Origin: an uncultured Bacteroidales bacterium
GTDB lineage: Bacteria > Bacteroidota > Bacteroidia > Bacteroidales > FEN-979
Direction: 5' to 3'
Assembly: GCA_903887775.1 (NCBI GenBank)
Contig: CAISRB010000007.1
Coordinates: 186,001-250,000, forward strand
Length of the DNA stretch: 64,000 bases
In this document: piece by piece, positions 1 through 8,296 of the stretch
Layout: every line of letters begins with the position of its first letter
How positions within the stretch are numbered: position 1 is the stretch's first letter
Notes under the pieces: generated by a model
Database searches by the model: none
Seen by the model: only the letters and a program-made list of their open reading frames with translations
What the model was told of the DNA's origin: nothing
Made by a program: the position numbers and the translations under genes

Positions 1-966
1 CAAACAGCAACCAATCCTTATGTAACAATACTTGGTCCAATTGAAAGCGCTGCAAAAAGGATCAGTATTATGGGGATATGCAATAAAGCGGCAGGTGTCA
101 TCAGCCCGCTGATCCTTGGAGCCATTGTACTGGCAGGCATGGATAAATTCGACAAACAGTATCTCGGATCTCTTGACGAAATGCACAGGAACCTGATCCT
201 GAATGCTCTTGCCGGAAGGATCATCATCCCTTATATTGTGATGGCTGTAGTGCTTGTGCTTCTGGCCATCCTGTTAAGGTATTCAAGCTTACCTGACATC
301 AACACAGATTCAGAGGAAGTTGAAGATGCAGGAACTCATCAGACCAGGACGAATATTTTCCAGTTCCCCCAGCTTATTCTCGGCGTCCTTGCAATTTTTC
401 TGTATGTAGGTGTTGAGGTCATTGCAGTAGACACGATCATCAATTTCGGAAAGTCTCAGGGGATCAGCTTTGCACTCTCAAGGTATTTCGCATCCTATAC
501 CCTGGCGGCTATGGTCATCGGGTATATCATCGGTATTATCACTATTCCCAGATACCTCAAACAGGAATTTGTACTGGCGATCTCGGCTTTATTTGGAATG
601 CTTTTCGTGTTTTGTGCAATGCTTGCGACAAAAGCTCCCTACCAATCATCACTGCTGATCCATATCGGTAGCTTTTCATTATCGCTTCCCTTTGACCTGA
701 GTGTGTTTTTCATTGCTTTGCTTGGGCTGGCAAACGCAATAATGTGGCCGGCCATTTGGCCGCTGGCCATTGACGGCCTGGGCAAATTTACGAAGATAGG
801 ATCATCCCTGCTGATCATGGGAATTGCCGGCGGAGCATTGCTTCCCCTGGCATACGGCAGGCTTACCGACCTGTTCAGCCCGGCGTCGGCTTATTGGATC
901 ACCGTGCCCTGTTATGCATATATCATGTATTATGCCGTGAAGGGGCATAAGATAAGGAAATGGTGA
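1..966 (+). CDS. Sugar MFS transporter, FucP/GluP-like (5' partial)
   Basis: This is the C-terminal part of a proton-coupled sugar permease of the inner membrane. The reading frame is open from the first base, so the gene starts upstream of the window. The visible protein begins with QTATNPYVTILGP, which matches the conserved loop of the FucP/GluP group of the major facilitator superfamily. A first internal ATG lies at position 70, but the match upstream of it shows that it is not the start. About 320 residues follow, with roughly eight hydrophobic segments, and the protein ends at TGA 964-966. The exact sugar cannot be read from the sequence. The nucleotidyltransferase gene downstream suggests sugar metabolism, but a 160-base gap carrying a dispersed repeat separates the two. 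Confidence 0.88.
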   Translation, partial: QTATNPYVTILGPIESAAKRISIMGICNKAAGVISPLILGAIVLAGMDKFDKQYLGSLDEMHRNLILNALAGRIIIPYIVMAVVLVLLAILLRYSSLPDINTDSEEVEDAGTHQTRTNIFQFPQLILGVLAIFLYVGVEVIAVDTIINFGKSQGISFALSRYFASYTLAAMVIGYIIGIITIPRYLKQEFVLAISALFGMLFVFCAMLATKAPYQSSLLIHIGSFSLSLPFDLSVFFIALLGLANAIMWPAIWPLAIDGLGKFTKIGSSLLIMGIAGGALLPLAYGRLTDLFSPASAYWITVPCYAYIMYYAVKGHKIRKW

Positions 967-1126
967 ACCGCTCACAACTTCACACTGCCGCTACGGTGTC
1001 ACTGCGTTCCACCTGATGCGGCTTGTGTGAATTGCGCCGCTATCTGCACCTGATGCCGCTTTTGCAAAATACTCGCTTTAATATCATGAATTAATTAACA
1101 AAATAGCTAAACAGAATTCTGAAACC
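967..1126. repeat. Intergenic dispersed repeat (CACCTGATGCSGCTT element)
   Basis: The gap between the MFS and nucleotidyltransferase genes holds two imperfect copies of a short element, CACCTGATGCGGCTTGTG and CACCTGATGCCGCTTTTG, about 36 bases apart. The surrounding sequence is rich in GCCGCTA/GTGTGAA words. The reverse complement of the second copy, with its flanks, recurs at 15640-15730 in the hydrogenase-like operon. No ORF or clear terminator is seen here. Confidence 0.6.
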
Positions 1127-2035
1127 ATGCAACCAGTACTACTGATTCTCGCTGCCGGTGTGGGCAGCCGTTATGGAGGGCTCAAACAGCTTGACCGCAT
1201 TGGCCCAAACGGGGAAACCCTGCTTGATTATTCAATTTATGATGCCGTGAAATCCGGGTTTGGCAAAGTGGTATTTATCATCAATGAAAAGCTTGAGGCC
1301 GGATTCAAGGAAATGTTCATCAACAGGCTTCGCGACCATGTTGAAGTGGATTATGTCTTCCAGGAGATATGGATGGTGCCGGAAGGCATCCTTGTGCCGG
1401 AAGAAAGGCAGAAGCCCTGGGGAACAGGTCATGCCGTTCTGATGGCCGCCGACCTTATCGACAGGCCCTTTGCAGTGATCAATGCCGATGATTTTTATGG
1501 AAGGAATGCATACCAGGCACTGACCGGCTATTATAAAGGCTGGACCCCTGAAAGGAAAAATGATTATTGCATGATTGGCTACCGTTTGGACAGGACCCTT
1601 TCCGAATTTGGTTCGGTTTCCAGGGGGATCTGCCAGGTTAACGGGCAAAGGGAGCTTATCGATGTTGTCGAAAGAACAAGCATCGAAAAAACAGCCGGGG
1701 GCGTGGCTTACAGGGAGGGGAATGAACCAGCTGTAATCATACCGTCTGATTCTCTTGTTTCAATGAACTTCTGGGGGTTCACTCCTTCTTTCTTCTCCTA
1801 TCTGCAATCCGGCTTTGATGCTTTCATCAGGAAAGATTATGAAAATCCTAAAGCCGAATTCTACATCCCCTTTGTTGTCAATCAGCTGATCCAGACTTCA
1901 CAGGCCGGTGTGAGGGTTCTTTCCTGCGACGAACAATGGTTTGGAATGACCTATCCGGAAGACAGGGCTTTTGTTGTGGACAACATCAGGGCATTGATCC
2001 GTAAAGGCGTTTATCCCCAAAAATTATGGGGTTAA
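1127..2035 (+). CDS. Sugar-phosphate nucleotidyltransferase family protein
   Basis: A 302-residue cytoplasmic protein of the NTP-transferase (GT-A like) fold. The N-terminus carries the nucleotide-binding signature LILAAGVGSRYGGLKQLDRI at residues 5-24, a variant of the GxGxR...K loop of sugar-1-phosphate nucleotidyltransferases. A metal-binding-type acidic stretch, VINADDFYG, lies near residues 117-125. The family makes NDP-sugars from NTP and sugar-1-phosphate. This subgroup is widespread in Bacteroidota and its exact substrate is unknown to me. The start is ATG 1127, with no obvious Shine-Dalgarno sequence, as is usual for the phylum. The preceding sugar transporter is on the same strand, but the 160-base gap makes co-transcription uncertain. 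Confidence 0.82.
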   Translation: MQPVLLILAAGVGSRYGGLKQLDRIGPNGETLLDYSIYDAVKSGFGKVVFIINEKLEAGFKEMFINRLRDHVEVDYVFQEIWMVPEGILVPEERQKPWGTGHAVLMAADLIDRPFAVINADDFYGRNAYQALTGYYKGWTPERKNDYCMIGYRLDRTLSEFGSVSRGICQVNGQRELIDVVERTSIEKTAGGVAYREGNEPAVIIPSDSLVSMNFWGFTPSFFSYLQSGFDAFIRKDYENPKAEFYIPFVVNQLIQTSQAGVRVLSCDEQWFGMTYPEDRAFVVDNIRALIRKGVYPQKLWG

Positions 2036-2059
2036 GCAATGGATGAGCAAAAAAAGCGT

Positions 2060-2067
2060 TAATTTTG
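2060..2067 (+). promoter_or_regulatory. Candidate Bacteroidota -7 box (TAATTTTG)
   Basis: TAATTTTG matches the Bacteroidota housekeeping -7 consensus TAnnTTTG and lies 18 bases before the ATG at 2086. No TTG was found at the expected 19-base spacing upstream, so only half of the promoter is supported. Confidence 0.4.
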
Positions 2068-2085
2068 TTGAATAAATTCCTGTAT

Positions 2086-2787
2086 ATGAAGTTACGCCCA
2101 AATTCTTTACTGATACTCCTGACCCTGGCTGTCACAGTCCTGATACTTCCGATGACCACCCGGTCACAGATCATTAATGAGAAAACAAAGAAAAAGATCC
2201 ATGTCGGTATAGGAATGTTCACCGATATTTACATGAATGTACCCTCAGGTCTTAAGACGCGTACGATCAATCAGGGATTTACAGCCCTTGTTGCATACCG
2301 TGTGCCTTTCGGGAAAAGCAATTTCGGGTTCGGTGTCGGCTTACAACTGTCTGTCCATAACATGTTTGGCAATTTCACGATAAAAAGCTATACTGACTCC
2401 ACGACGATGAACAAGATTTCCGATACAGTCGGTTATAAAAGGTCAAAACTGGTCATGCCGTATCTTGAATTGCCTATTGAATTTCAACTGGTAACCAAAT
2501 ATAAACTTGCTGTTGGACTGGGGTTTAAGGTCGGATATATGCTGCCTGCCCATACAAAATATGTCGGGGATGAGTACCAGGCCGACTTGCAACCTGAGAC
2601 GAGCCAGGTAAGGATAAAATACCGGAATGTTAAAAACCTGGATCGTTTTGCATACGGCCCCACCCTGAGGATCGGTTATAAATGGTTCAACCTTTTCGGT
2701 TATTACCAGCTTTCTACAATTTTCCAGAAAGGTAAAGGCCCCGATATCTATCCCATTACTGTAGGGTTTATGATCAGGCCCTTCTGA
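2086..2787 (+). CDS. Outer-membrane beta-barrel protein, PorT-like
   Basis: A 233-residue exported protein of unknown specific role. The start chosen is ATG 2086, because the frame upstream begins only with TTG codons and the signal peptide then reads naturally: MKLRPNSLLILLTLAVTVLI followed by a cleavage-like TRSQ. The mature part has alternating hydrophobic strands with many Gly and aromatic residues (for example FGFGVGLQLSVH and IGYKWFNLFGYYQL) and ends in a strand closing with Phe (GFMIRPF), the usual C-terminal signature of an outer-membrane barrel. It resembles the OMP_b-brl/PorT group of small Bacteroidota barrels. The stop codon shares the palindrome TGATCA with the stop of the convergent gene. 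Confidence 0.72.
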   Translation: MKLRPNSLLILLTLAVTVLILPMTTRSQIINEKTKKKIHVGIGMFTDIYMNVPSGLKTRTINQGFTALVAYRVPFGKSNFGFGVGLQLSVHNMFGNFTIKSYTDSTTMNKISDTVGYKRSKLVMPYLELPIEFQLVTKYKLAVGLGFKVGYMLPAHTKYVGDEYQADLQPETSQVRIKYRNVKNLDRFAYGPTLRIGYKWFNLFGYYQLSTIFQKGKGPDIYPITVGFMIRPF

Positions 2788-3402
2788 TCACAACATCATT
2801 AGAGAAAACATTACCCCGGCTCCGAGAAAGAGGCCGGTATACACTTCTATCGGTGTATGATTGCCATCTTTCAGCCTTGCAAACCCAAGCAAACCGCAAA
2901 GAATAAAAAGGACGGAAAGGAGGATCTCGTGAGGAGTCCCCTGCCTGATATTCAGTCCCAGCCAGAAGCCTGTCACACCTCCAATTCCAACCATATGCAG
3001 GCTGATCTTAAAAAAGAAATTCACAAAAAGGCAAAGTAATACAAGTAAAGTTGCGCCCAGCATAAAATAGCTGAAAAGCACCGAGAGGCTTATACCTTTT
3101 AAAAGGTAATAAGTGAGGTAATAAAATGATCCTAATGAGAGCAGGGGCAGTATCCTTTCTTCGCGTTTTTCCATATATAAGGATGAAACGAGCTTAACCC
3201 TGAACAGGAAGTATATCATCAGCAAGGGGCAGAATACCGTCGTTAGTAAGACTGAGCCCATCAGGATAAGGATCCCCTTCAGGGGAAGAAGCCCCGCAAA
3301 GAAAGAATGAGACTGAAGCATCAGCATCAGGGTGAAGAAAGGCATCAGAACCGGGTGAAAAAGACCGGAAATGATTCTCACCAGGGAGCTGCCGTTATTC
3401 AT
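2788..3402 (-). CDS. PAP2-like integral membrane protein
   Basis: A roughly 204-residue inner-membrane protein with about six hydrophobic segments. The start is taken as ATG 3402, giving MNNGSSLVRIISG; the longer frame starts only with TTG and overlaps rpoN. Remnants of the type 2 phosphatidic acid phosphatase (PAP2) motifs are visible: KREERILP for motif 1, ISLHMVG for motif 2 and ARLKDGNHTPIE for motif 3, where the R-x5-H spacing is kept and the usual final Asp is Glu. Family members hydrolyse lipid or isoprenyl phosphates at the membrane face. The motifs here are weak, so activity is not certain. It follows rpoN by 13 bases on the same strand and is probably co-transcribed with it. Confidence 0.6.
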   Translation of the reverse strand: MNNGSSLVRIISGLFHPVLMPFFTLMLMLQSHSFFAGLLPLKGILILMGSVLLTTVFCPLLMIYFLFRVKLVSSLYMEKREERILPLLSLGSFYYLTYYLLKGISLSVLFSYFMLGATLLVLLCLFVNFFFKISLHMVGIGGVTGFWLGLNIRQGTPHEILLSVLFILCGLLGFARLKDGNHTPIEVYTGLFLGAGVMFSLMML

Positions 3403-3415
3403 AAATTCGGTTTGA

Positions 3416-4915
3416 TCAGAGTTCCTTCCTGAGTCTTGCAACAGGGATTCTCAGTTGCTTACGGTATTTGGCGATAGTGCGGCGGGCAATAGTATAACCT
3501 TTTTTCTGAAGGATTTCCTCCAACTCTTCATCCGTGAGGGGCGACGATTTATTTTCTCCTTCAACAATGTCATTCAATATCTTCTTTATTTCCCGGGTTG
3601 AGATCTCCTCACCCATAGAATTCTGCAAGGATTCTGAGAAAAAACTTTTCAGCAGGAAAGTGCCAAAAGGTGTTTGAACATATTTTGAATTGGCAACTCT
3701 TGAGACCGTGCTTATATCGAGCCCTACCTTGTTTGATATATCTTTCAGGATCATTGGTTTAAGCCTTGTTTCATCACCTGTCTGAAAGTACTCTTTCTGA
3801 TAATCCAGGATGGCTTTCATCGTAAAATAAAGAGTTTCTTGCCTTTGCCTGATCGCATCGATAAACCCCCTTGCCGAATCAATCTTCTGTTTTATGAAGG
3901 TCATCGCTGCCTTTTCCGTGCTGCTGATCTTTTTTTTCCTTTTATTATATTCCCTTAGCATCGAATAATATTCCCTGTTGATCGAAAGTTCGGGGGTGTT
4001 TCTTGAATTGAGGTTCAGTTCCAGTTCTCCGTCATTTAACGAGACCAGGAAATCGGGTACAACATACTGGCTGCTGCGGGCTTCCTCCCCGATTATAAAA
4101 CCCGGTTTTGGGTTCAGTTTGGTGATCTCCTCAATAGCTTCCTTCAGTTCTTCCTCGCTGATATGTGCTTTTTGAAGTATTTTATCATAATGTTTTTTCG
4201 AGAACTCATCAAAATAATAACGAACGATCACCTCTGCCAGGTCTGTTGAATAAGTCCTGTCAGGTTTATGTGTAAGTTGCAGCAGCAGGCATTCCTGGAG
4301 CGATCTCGCCGCAATACCGGGGGGGTCAAAACCCTGGACCAGCATAAGAGCCTGAAGTACTTCTTCTTCCGTCACTTCGATATTCTGGTTGAAGGCAAGG
4401 TCGTTGATGAGGGCAGGGATTTCCCGGGCCAGATATCCGTTTTCGTCCAGGTTCCCTATGATAGTGGAAGCAATAACAAACTGTATATCGGGAATTTTCT
4501 GGACACCCATTTGTGCCAGAAGATACTCCTGGGAACTCACTCCCGAGACTACAGGGGTCTCCCAGGCTTCATCATCCGCGCTGCGGTTGTTCGAGAAGAG
4601 CTTGTAATCGGGAATATCGTCCGGGTCAAGATAATCCTCATAAGAGAATTCATTATCCGCTTTCAGCTCATTATGGTCATCATCATCATCGGTGAAGCTG
4701 TCTTCATCAGCATCGATGGATTCAGGAGTCGTTTCATCAGTAATTTCATCAGTGTCAATAATGTCGTCTGCCTCTTCCAGCGCAGGATTATCCTCAATTT
4801 CCTGTTTAATCCTCTGTTCAAGGGAGAGAACCGGCTGCTGCAACAAACGCATCACCAACACCTGCTGGGGTGAAAGTTTCTGAAGCAATCTCTGCTGTTG
4901 TCGTTGATGAAGCAT
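3416..4915 (-). CDS. rpoN: RNA polymerase sigma-54 factor RpoN
   Basis: A 499-residue sigma-54 factor that directs RNA polymerase to -24/-12 promoters and needs an AAA+ activator to open them. Region I is visible as the Gln- and Leu-rich start (MLHQRQQQRLLQKLSPQQVL). It is followed by a very acidic region II with runs of Asp and Glu around residues 45-95, then the core-binding and DNA-binding domains. The RpoN box ARRTIAKYR lies close to the C-terminus, which ends LRIPVARLRKEL. The start is ATG 4915; five more codons upstream lead only to a TTG. Two -7 boxes lie directly upstream. The PAP2-like gene downstream may share its transcript. No sigma-54 activator protein is encoded in this window. 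Confidence 0.96.
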   Translation of the reverse strand: MLHQRQQQRLLQKLSPQQVLVMRLLQQPVLSLEQRIKQEIEDNPALEEADDIIDTDEITDETTPESIDADEDSFTDDDDDHNELKADNEFSYEDYLDPDDIPDYKLFSNNRSADDEAWETPVVSGVSSQEYLLAQMGVQKIPDIQFVIASTIIGNLDENGYLAREIPALINDLAFNQNIEVTEEEVLQALMLVQGFDPPGIAARSLQECLLLQLTHKPDRTYSTDLAEVIVRYYFDEFSKKHYDKILQKAHISEEELKEAIEEITKLNPKPGFIIGEEARSSQYVVPDFLVSLNDGELELNLNSRNTPELSINREYYSMLREYNKRKKKISSTEKAAMTFIKQKIDSARGFIDAIRQRQETLYFTMKAILDYQKEYFQTGDETRLKPMILKDISNKVGLDISTVSRVANSKYVQTPFGTFLLKSFFSESLQNSMGEEISTREIKKILNDIVEGENKSSPLTDEELEEILQKKGYTIARRTIAKYRKQLRIPVARLRKEL

Positions 4916-4919
4916 AGGA

Positions 4920-4935
4920 CAAAAATACAAAAATA
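4920..4935 (-). promoter_or_regulatory. Two tandem candidate -7 boxes upstream of rpoN
   Basis: On the minus strand TATTTTTG occurs twice in tandem (plus-strand positions 4928-4935 and 4920-4927). Both match TAnnTTTG. They lie within 20 bases of the rpoN ATG, so the nearer one would give almost no leader. A -33 TTG at the usual spacing was not found. Confidence 0.35.
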
Positions 4936-5039
4936 ATATCCCCTTGTACAGAATGGATTTCTTATCGGCAAAAAAACGATTAATATCGATTAATAAGGCT
5001 TCTCCGTCTATTATTCAGACCGGCTCCTGACAAATCACC

Positions 5040-5047
5040 TAATTTTG
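5040..5047 (+). promoter_or_regulatory. Candidate -7 box (TAATTTTG) for the LytS-LytT operon
   Basis: TAATTTTG fits the Bacteroidota -7 consensus and lies 22 bases before the ATG of the sensor kinase at 5070. No clear -33 TTG was found at 19-base spacing. Confidence 0.45.
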
Positions 5048-5069
5048 TAGCGTCCAAATTAAACTAATC

Positions 5070-6098
5070 ATGAATACGGAACGTCCCTTTTGGGTAACTT
5101 TTCTGATCAACTGTGTAATCTGGGTTTTTCTCTTTTTTATTCCGTTTCTTTTAATGGAACCAAGGGGTGGAATATCGTCTTACCTGCTGAGGATTGGAAC
5201 CACTGCTACCCTGACGGTCATTGTCTATTATTTGAACTACCTTTTTCTGATCCCGAAGTACCTGTTTAAAAGGAAATTCCTGGCCTACACACTTGTCATA
5301 CTCTTAACTCTTGTTATTTCCTGTGTCCTGGTGGACCTGTATTATTATTTCGTTGTTTCCGTAGTCCAGAACTGGCACCACCGCCCCGAGCCCATTTTCA
5401 GCCGGGGCATGTGGGTGCCTTTATTTCCCCTTCTCACTGGAATTGCGATAGGGATCAGTATACGGCTTGCGAAGGAATGGGCAAGAAATGAAAAAGAGCG
5501 CAGGGAACTGCAGGGAGAAAAACTCTTATCGGAACTTGCTTTCCTGAAATCACAGGTTAATCCACATTTTTTGTTCAATACGCTGAATAACATCTGTTCC
5601 CTTGCAAGAAAGAAATCGGACGATACCGAATCGGCTATCATCAAGCTTTCCCAGATCATGAGATATATGATCACTGATTCAAGGCAGGATAAGGTAGGCC
5701 TGGAAGAGGAAGTCGAATATCTTAATAATTTCATCGAACTTCAAAAGATCAGGCTGGCCGATAAAGTTGATATCCGGTTTACCATCGAAGGCGATCTCCC
5801 GGTCATTCAGCTGGAGCCTTTGCTGCTGATCCCATTTGTGGAAAACGCGTTCAAGCATGGCATCAGTTATAACGACAAATCCAGGATCAGCATAGAGCTG
5901 GTAACAAAACCCGGAGAACTGTCGTTCATGGTTGAAAATTCCAAACCATCGATGAAGGATACACCTAAGCTTGAGGAACCGGGTATTGGTCTTAAAAATG
6001 TGCGCCGGCGGCTTGAATTACTTTACCCCGGAAGGCATCAGCTCGACATCCGTGATACAGAATCCGTATATCAAATCATGCTAAAAATCAAAATATAA
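5070..6098 (+). CDS. LytS-type sensor histidine kinase
   Basis: A 342-residue membrane sensor kinase of the LytS/YehU (His_kinase, PF06580) type. About four transmembrane segments occupy residues 8-125, followed by a short linker helix. The phosphoacceptor region reads LKSQVNPHFLFNTLNNICSL near residues 162-181, with His in the typical NPHFLFN box. The ATPase domain has LLIPFVENAFKHG as its N-box and EEPGIGLKNVRRRLELLYP as its G-box. It would phosphorylate the LytTR regulator encoded next, whose ATG overlaps this stop codon by one base (TAATG), a sign of translational coupling. The efflux operon downstream is a likely target, though this is inferred from position only. Confidence 0.93.
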   Translation: MNTERPFWVTFLINCVIWVFLFFIPFLLMEPRGGISSYLLRIGTTATLTVIVYYLNYLFLIPKYLFKRKFLAYTLVILLTLVISCVLVDLYYYFVVSVVQNWHHRPEPIFSRGMWVPLFPLLTGIAIGISIRLAKEWARNEKERRELQGEKLLSELAFLKSQVNPHFLFNTLNNICSLARKKSDDTESAIIKLSQIMRYMITDSRQDKVGLEEEVEYLNNFIELQKIRLADKVDIRFTIEGDLPVIQLEPLLLIPFVENAFKHGISYNDKSRISIELVTKPGELSFMVENSKPSMKDTPKLEEPGIGLKNVRRRLELLYPGRHQLDIRDTESVYQIMLKIKI

Positions 6099-6820
6099 TG
6101 ATACGCTGCATAGCAATCGATGATGAAGCACTTGCACTCGACCTGATTGAGGACAATATCAGCAAGATCCCTTTCCTTGAACTGGCAGGCCGGTTCACTA
6201 ACGCCTTCGATGCACTCAAACTTATGCAGGAACAGCCGGTAGACTTGCTTTTTCTGGATATACAAATGCCGGATATCAGCGGGATACAATTCCTGAAAAG
6301 CCTTCAGCAGAAACCGATGGTCATTTTCACGACGGCATTTTCAAAATATGCACTTGAAGGGTTTGAGCTGGATGTGATTGATTATCTTTTAAAACCGTAT
6401 TCATTTGAACGCTTTCTGAAGGCGATAAACAAGGCCCATGAGTTTTTTGAACTTCAGGAAAAAGCGAAAGCAGGACTGAAAAGTACAACATTCGGATCTC
6501 ATTACCTTTTTGTGAGGGCTGATTACAAGCTGGTTAAGATCGACATTCAGGAAATCCGATACATCGAAGGCCTGAAAGATTATGTAAAAATTTACTGTGG
6601 AGAAAAACCAGTGCTGACCCAGATGAGTATGAAGGTCATAGAAGAGAAGCTGCCGCCTCATGATTTTATCAGGGTTCATCGCTCCTTCATTGTTGCCTTC
6701 GATAAAATAGATTTTATTCATAAGAGCTTTATTTCTATAAAAGGGAGGGAAATTCCTCTCAGCGACAATTACAAAGACAACTTTCTTTCACTTGTTCAGA
6801 AGAACAAGATCATGGAATAG
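6098..6820 (+). CDS. LytTR-family response regulator
   Basis: A 240-residue response regulator. The receiver domain (residues 1-120) has the acidic pair in IAIDDEA, the phosphoacceptor Asp in LLFLDIQMPDISG and the conserved Lys in DYLLKPYSFERF. The C-terminal LytTR DNA-binding domain (residues about 135-235) shows YLFVRADYKLVKID, YIEGLKDYVKIY and the typical FIRVHRSFIVAFDKI. Such regulators bind direct repeats upstream of their targets. It is coupled to the LytS-type kinase upstream. An inverted repeat sits in the 114-base gap between this gene and the TolC-like gene, and could be a control site for the efflux operon. Confidence 0.94.
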   Translation: MIRCIAIDDEALALDLIEDNISKIPFLELAGRFTNAFDALKLMQEQPVDLLFLDIQMPDISGIQFLKSLQQKPMVIFTTAFSKYALEGFELDVIDYLLKPYSFERFLKAINKAHEFFELQEKAKAGLKSTTFGSHYLFVRADYKLVKIDIQEIRYIEGLKDYVKIYCGEKPVLTQMSMKVIEEKLPPHDFIRVHRSFIVAFDKIDFIHKSFISIKGREIPLSDNYKDNFLSLVQKNKIME

Positions 6821-6845
6821 AAGATTAAAAAAAATTATATTATGA

Positions 6846-6897
6846 AATACCCATTTTAACCACATTAATACAAACTGTGAATGACAAGGTGGGTATT
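6846..6897. promoter_or_regulatory. Inverted repeat AATACCCA/TGGGTATT upstream of the efflux operon
   Basis: AATACCCA at 6846-6853 and TGGGTATT at 6890-6897 form a perfect 8-base inverted repeat separated by 36 bases, in the gap between the LytTR regulator and the TolC-like gene. The placement suits an operator. LytTR regulators usually bind direct repeats, so the link to that regulator is only a guess. Confidence 0.35.
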
Positions 6898-6934
6898 CCA
6901 TCTGACCAATTTGTAAAAACATAAATATTAACAG

Positions 6935-8275
6935 ATGAAACGTGCCATTTTAATTCTAAGTGTTTTGATTTATTACTCTTTTGCCGGATGGGCGCAGACT
7001 TCACCCTGGACATTCCAGCAATGCCTCGATACCGCTTTGAAAAGAAACATCTCAGTAAATCAGACCAGGCTTTCGAATGAACTTAACAAGATCAGCCTCG
7101 AACAGTCGAAGGCTAACCGGATCCCAAGCGTGAGCGCCAATGTGGGTGAATCATTCAACTTCGGTAATAATATTAATGCCACAACCAACTCATTCACCAT
7201 CGGCACATTCCATTCGGGGAATTATGGTCTCAGTGCCAGTTACAACCTGTTCAACGGTCTGCAGAACAACAACACCATCAAACAGTACAAGCTGAACATA
7301 GAAGCCGGTAAATATGATGTTGAGAACGCAAAGAATACAGTCATTCTGAGTGTCACAACCGGGTACCTGCAGATACTACAGCAGTATGAGATCCTGAGAA
7401 CAGCACAGAACCAGCTCGCAGCTGATTCGGTCCAGGTCGACAGGACTCAAAAGCTTCTGAATGTCGGAAAAGCTGCTGAAGGAGACCTGCTGCTGATCAA
7501 ATCACAGCTTGCAACGGATTATCTTCAGCTCGTCAATGCCCAGAATCAACTCGACATTGCCAGGGTAACCCTGATGCAACTTATGCAGATTCCGGTAATC
7601 GACAAGTTTGATGTCGAGATCCCGAAACTTGTTGATCCAGGGCTTGATCTTCTTCAAAGCAAGGACGTGATCTACCAGAAAGCCCTGGCTGTTATGCCTC
7701 AGATTCAATCGGCATCGCTTAAGACCTCCAGCTCAATGATGGCTATCAGAGTTGCGACCGGGGCCCGTTGGCCAAGACTGACTTTTTCGGCAGGCATGAG
7801 TTCAAACTATGCTTCCAGCAGCAGGAATCCCGATGTGAATGCCTCGGGTTATCCCTGGTACACCCAGGTATGGAATAATGTGGGACAATCAATGAACCTT
7901 GGCCTGAGTATCCCTATATACAGTAACAGGTCTATACAAAGCAGCATTGAACGGGCAACAATCAACTCTAAAACAGCTGCGCTCAATGAACTCAACATCC
8001 AGATGACATTAAGGATGAATATAGAACAAACTTATACAAGTCTTAAATCTGCCGCAAAGTCATATGAAGCCGGAAAGATCCAGTTGAGTTCAACGGAGAT
8101 GGCGTACAGGAATGCAGAAAAGAAATTCAACGTAGGGGTCATGAGCACTACCGATTATCTGATCCAGAAGAACAACTATGTTTCATCATTATCGAACGTA
8201 ATTCAGACAAAATATAATTTTATTTTTCAGTCGAAAATCCTCGATTTTTATCAGGGAAAAGCGATTACATTTTAA
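6935..8275 (+). CDS. TolC-family outer-membrane efflux protein
   Basis: A 446-residue outer-membrane channel subunit. It starts with the signal peptide MKRAILILSVLIYYSFAGWA followed by Q-T-S. Two copies of the outer-membrane efflux domain are visible, each with long helices and a beta segment: the first around FQQCLDTALKRNISVNQTRL and VSANVGESFNFG, the second around YQKALAVMPQIQSASLKTS and LGLSIPIYSNRSIQSSIERA. As a trimer it would form the outer duct for the periplasmic adaptor and MacB-like ABC transporter encoded next. It precedes the adaptor by 21 bases, so all four genes 6935-11758 are probably one operon. Confidence 0.93.
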   Translation: MKRAILILSVLIYYSFAGWAQTSPWTFQQCLDTALKRNISVNQTRLSNELNKISLEQSKANRIPSVSANVGESFNFGNNINATTNSFTIGTFHSGNYGLSASYNLFNGLQNNNTIKQYKLNIEAGKYDVENAKNTVILSVTTGYLQILQQYEILRTAQNQLAADSVQVDRTQKLLNVGKAAEGDLLLIKSQLATDYLQLVNAQNQLDIARVTLMQLMQIPVIDKFDVEIPKLVDPGLDLLQSKDVIYQKALAVMPQIQSASLKTSSSMMAIRVATGARWPRLTFSAGMSSNYASSSRNPDVNASGYPWYTQVWNNVGQSMNLGLSIPIYSNRSIQSSIERATINSKTAALNELNIQMTLRMNIEQTYTSLKSAAKSYEAGKIQLSSTEMAYRNAEKKFNVGVMSTTDYLIQKNNYVSSLSNVIQTKYNFIFQSKILDFYQGKAITF

Positions 8276-8296
8276 AAATTTAACTTTTAATAAACA

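Noticed and set aside
4268-4873. 201-residue plus-strand ORF
   Set aside because: It lies wholly inside rpoN on the opposite strand; rpoN has clear family motifs, so this is a shadow frame.
6821-6934. Riboswitch upstream of the efflux operon
   Set aside because: The gap is 114 bases, AT-rich, and has only a distant inverted repeat; no known riboswitch core was recognised.
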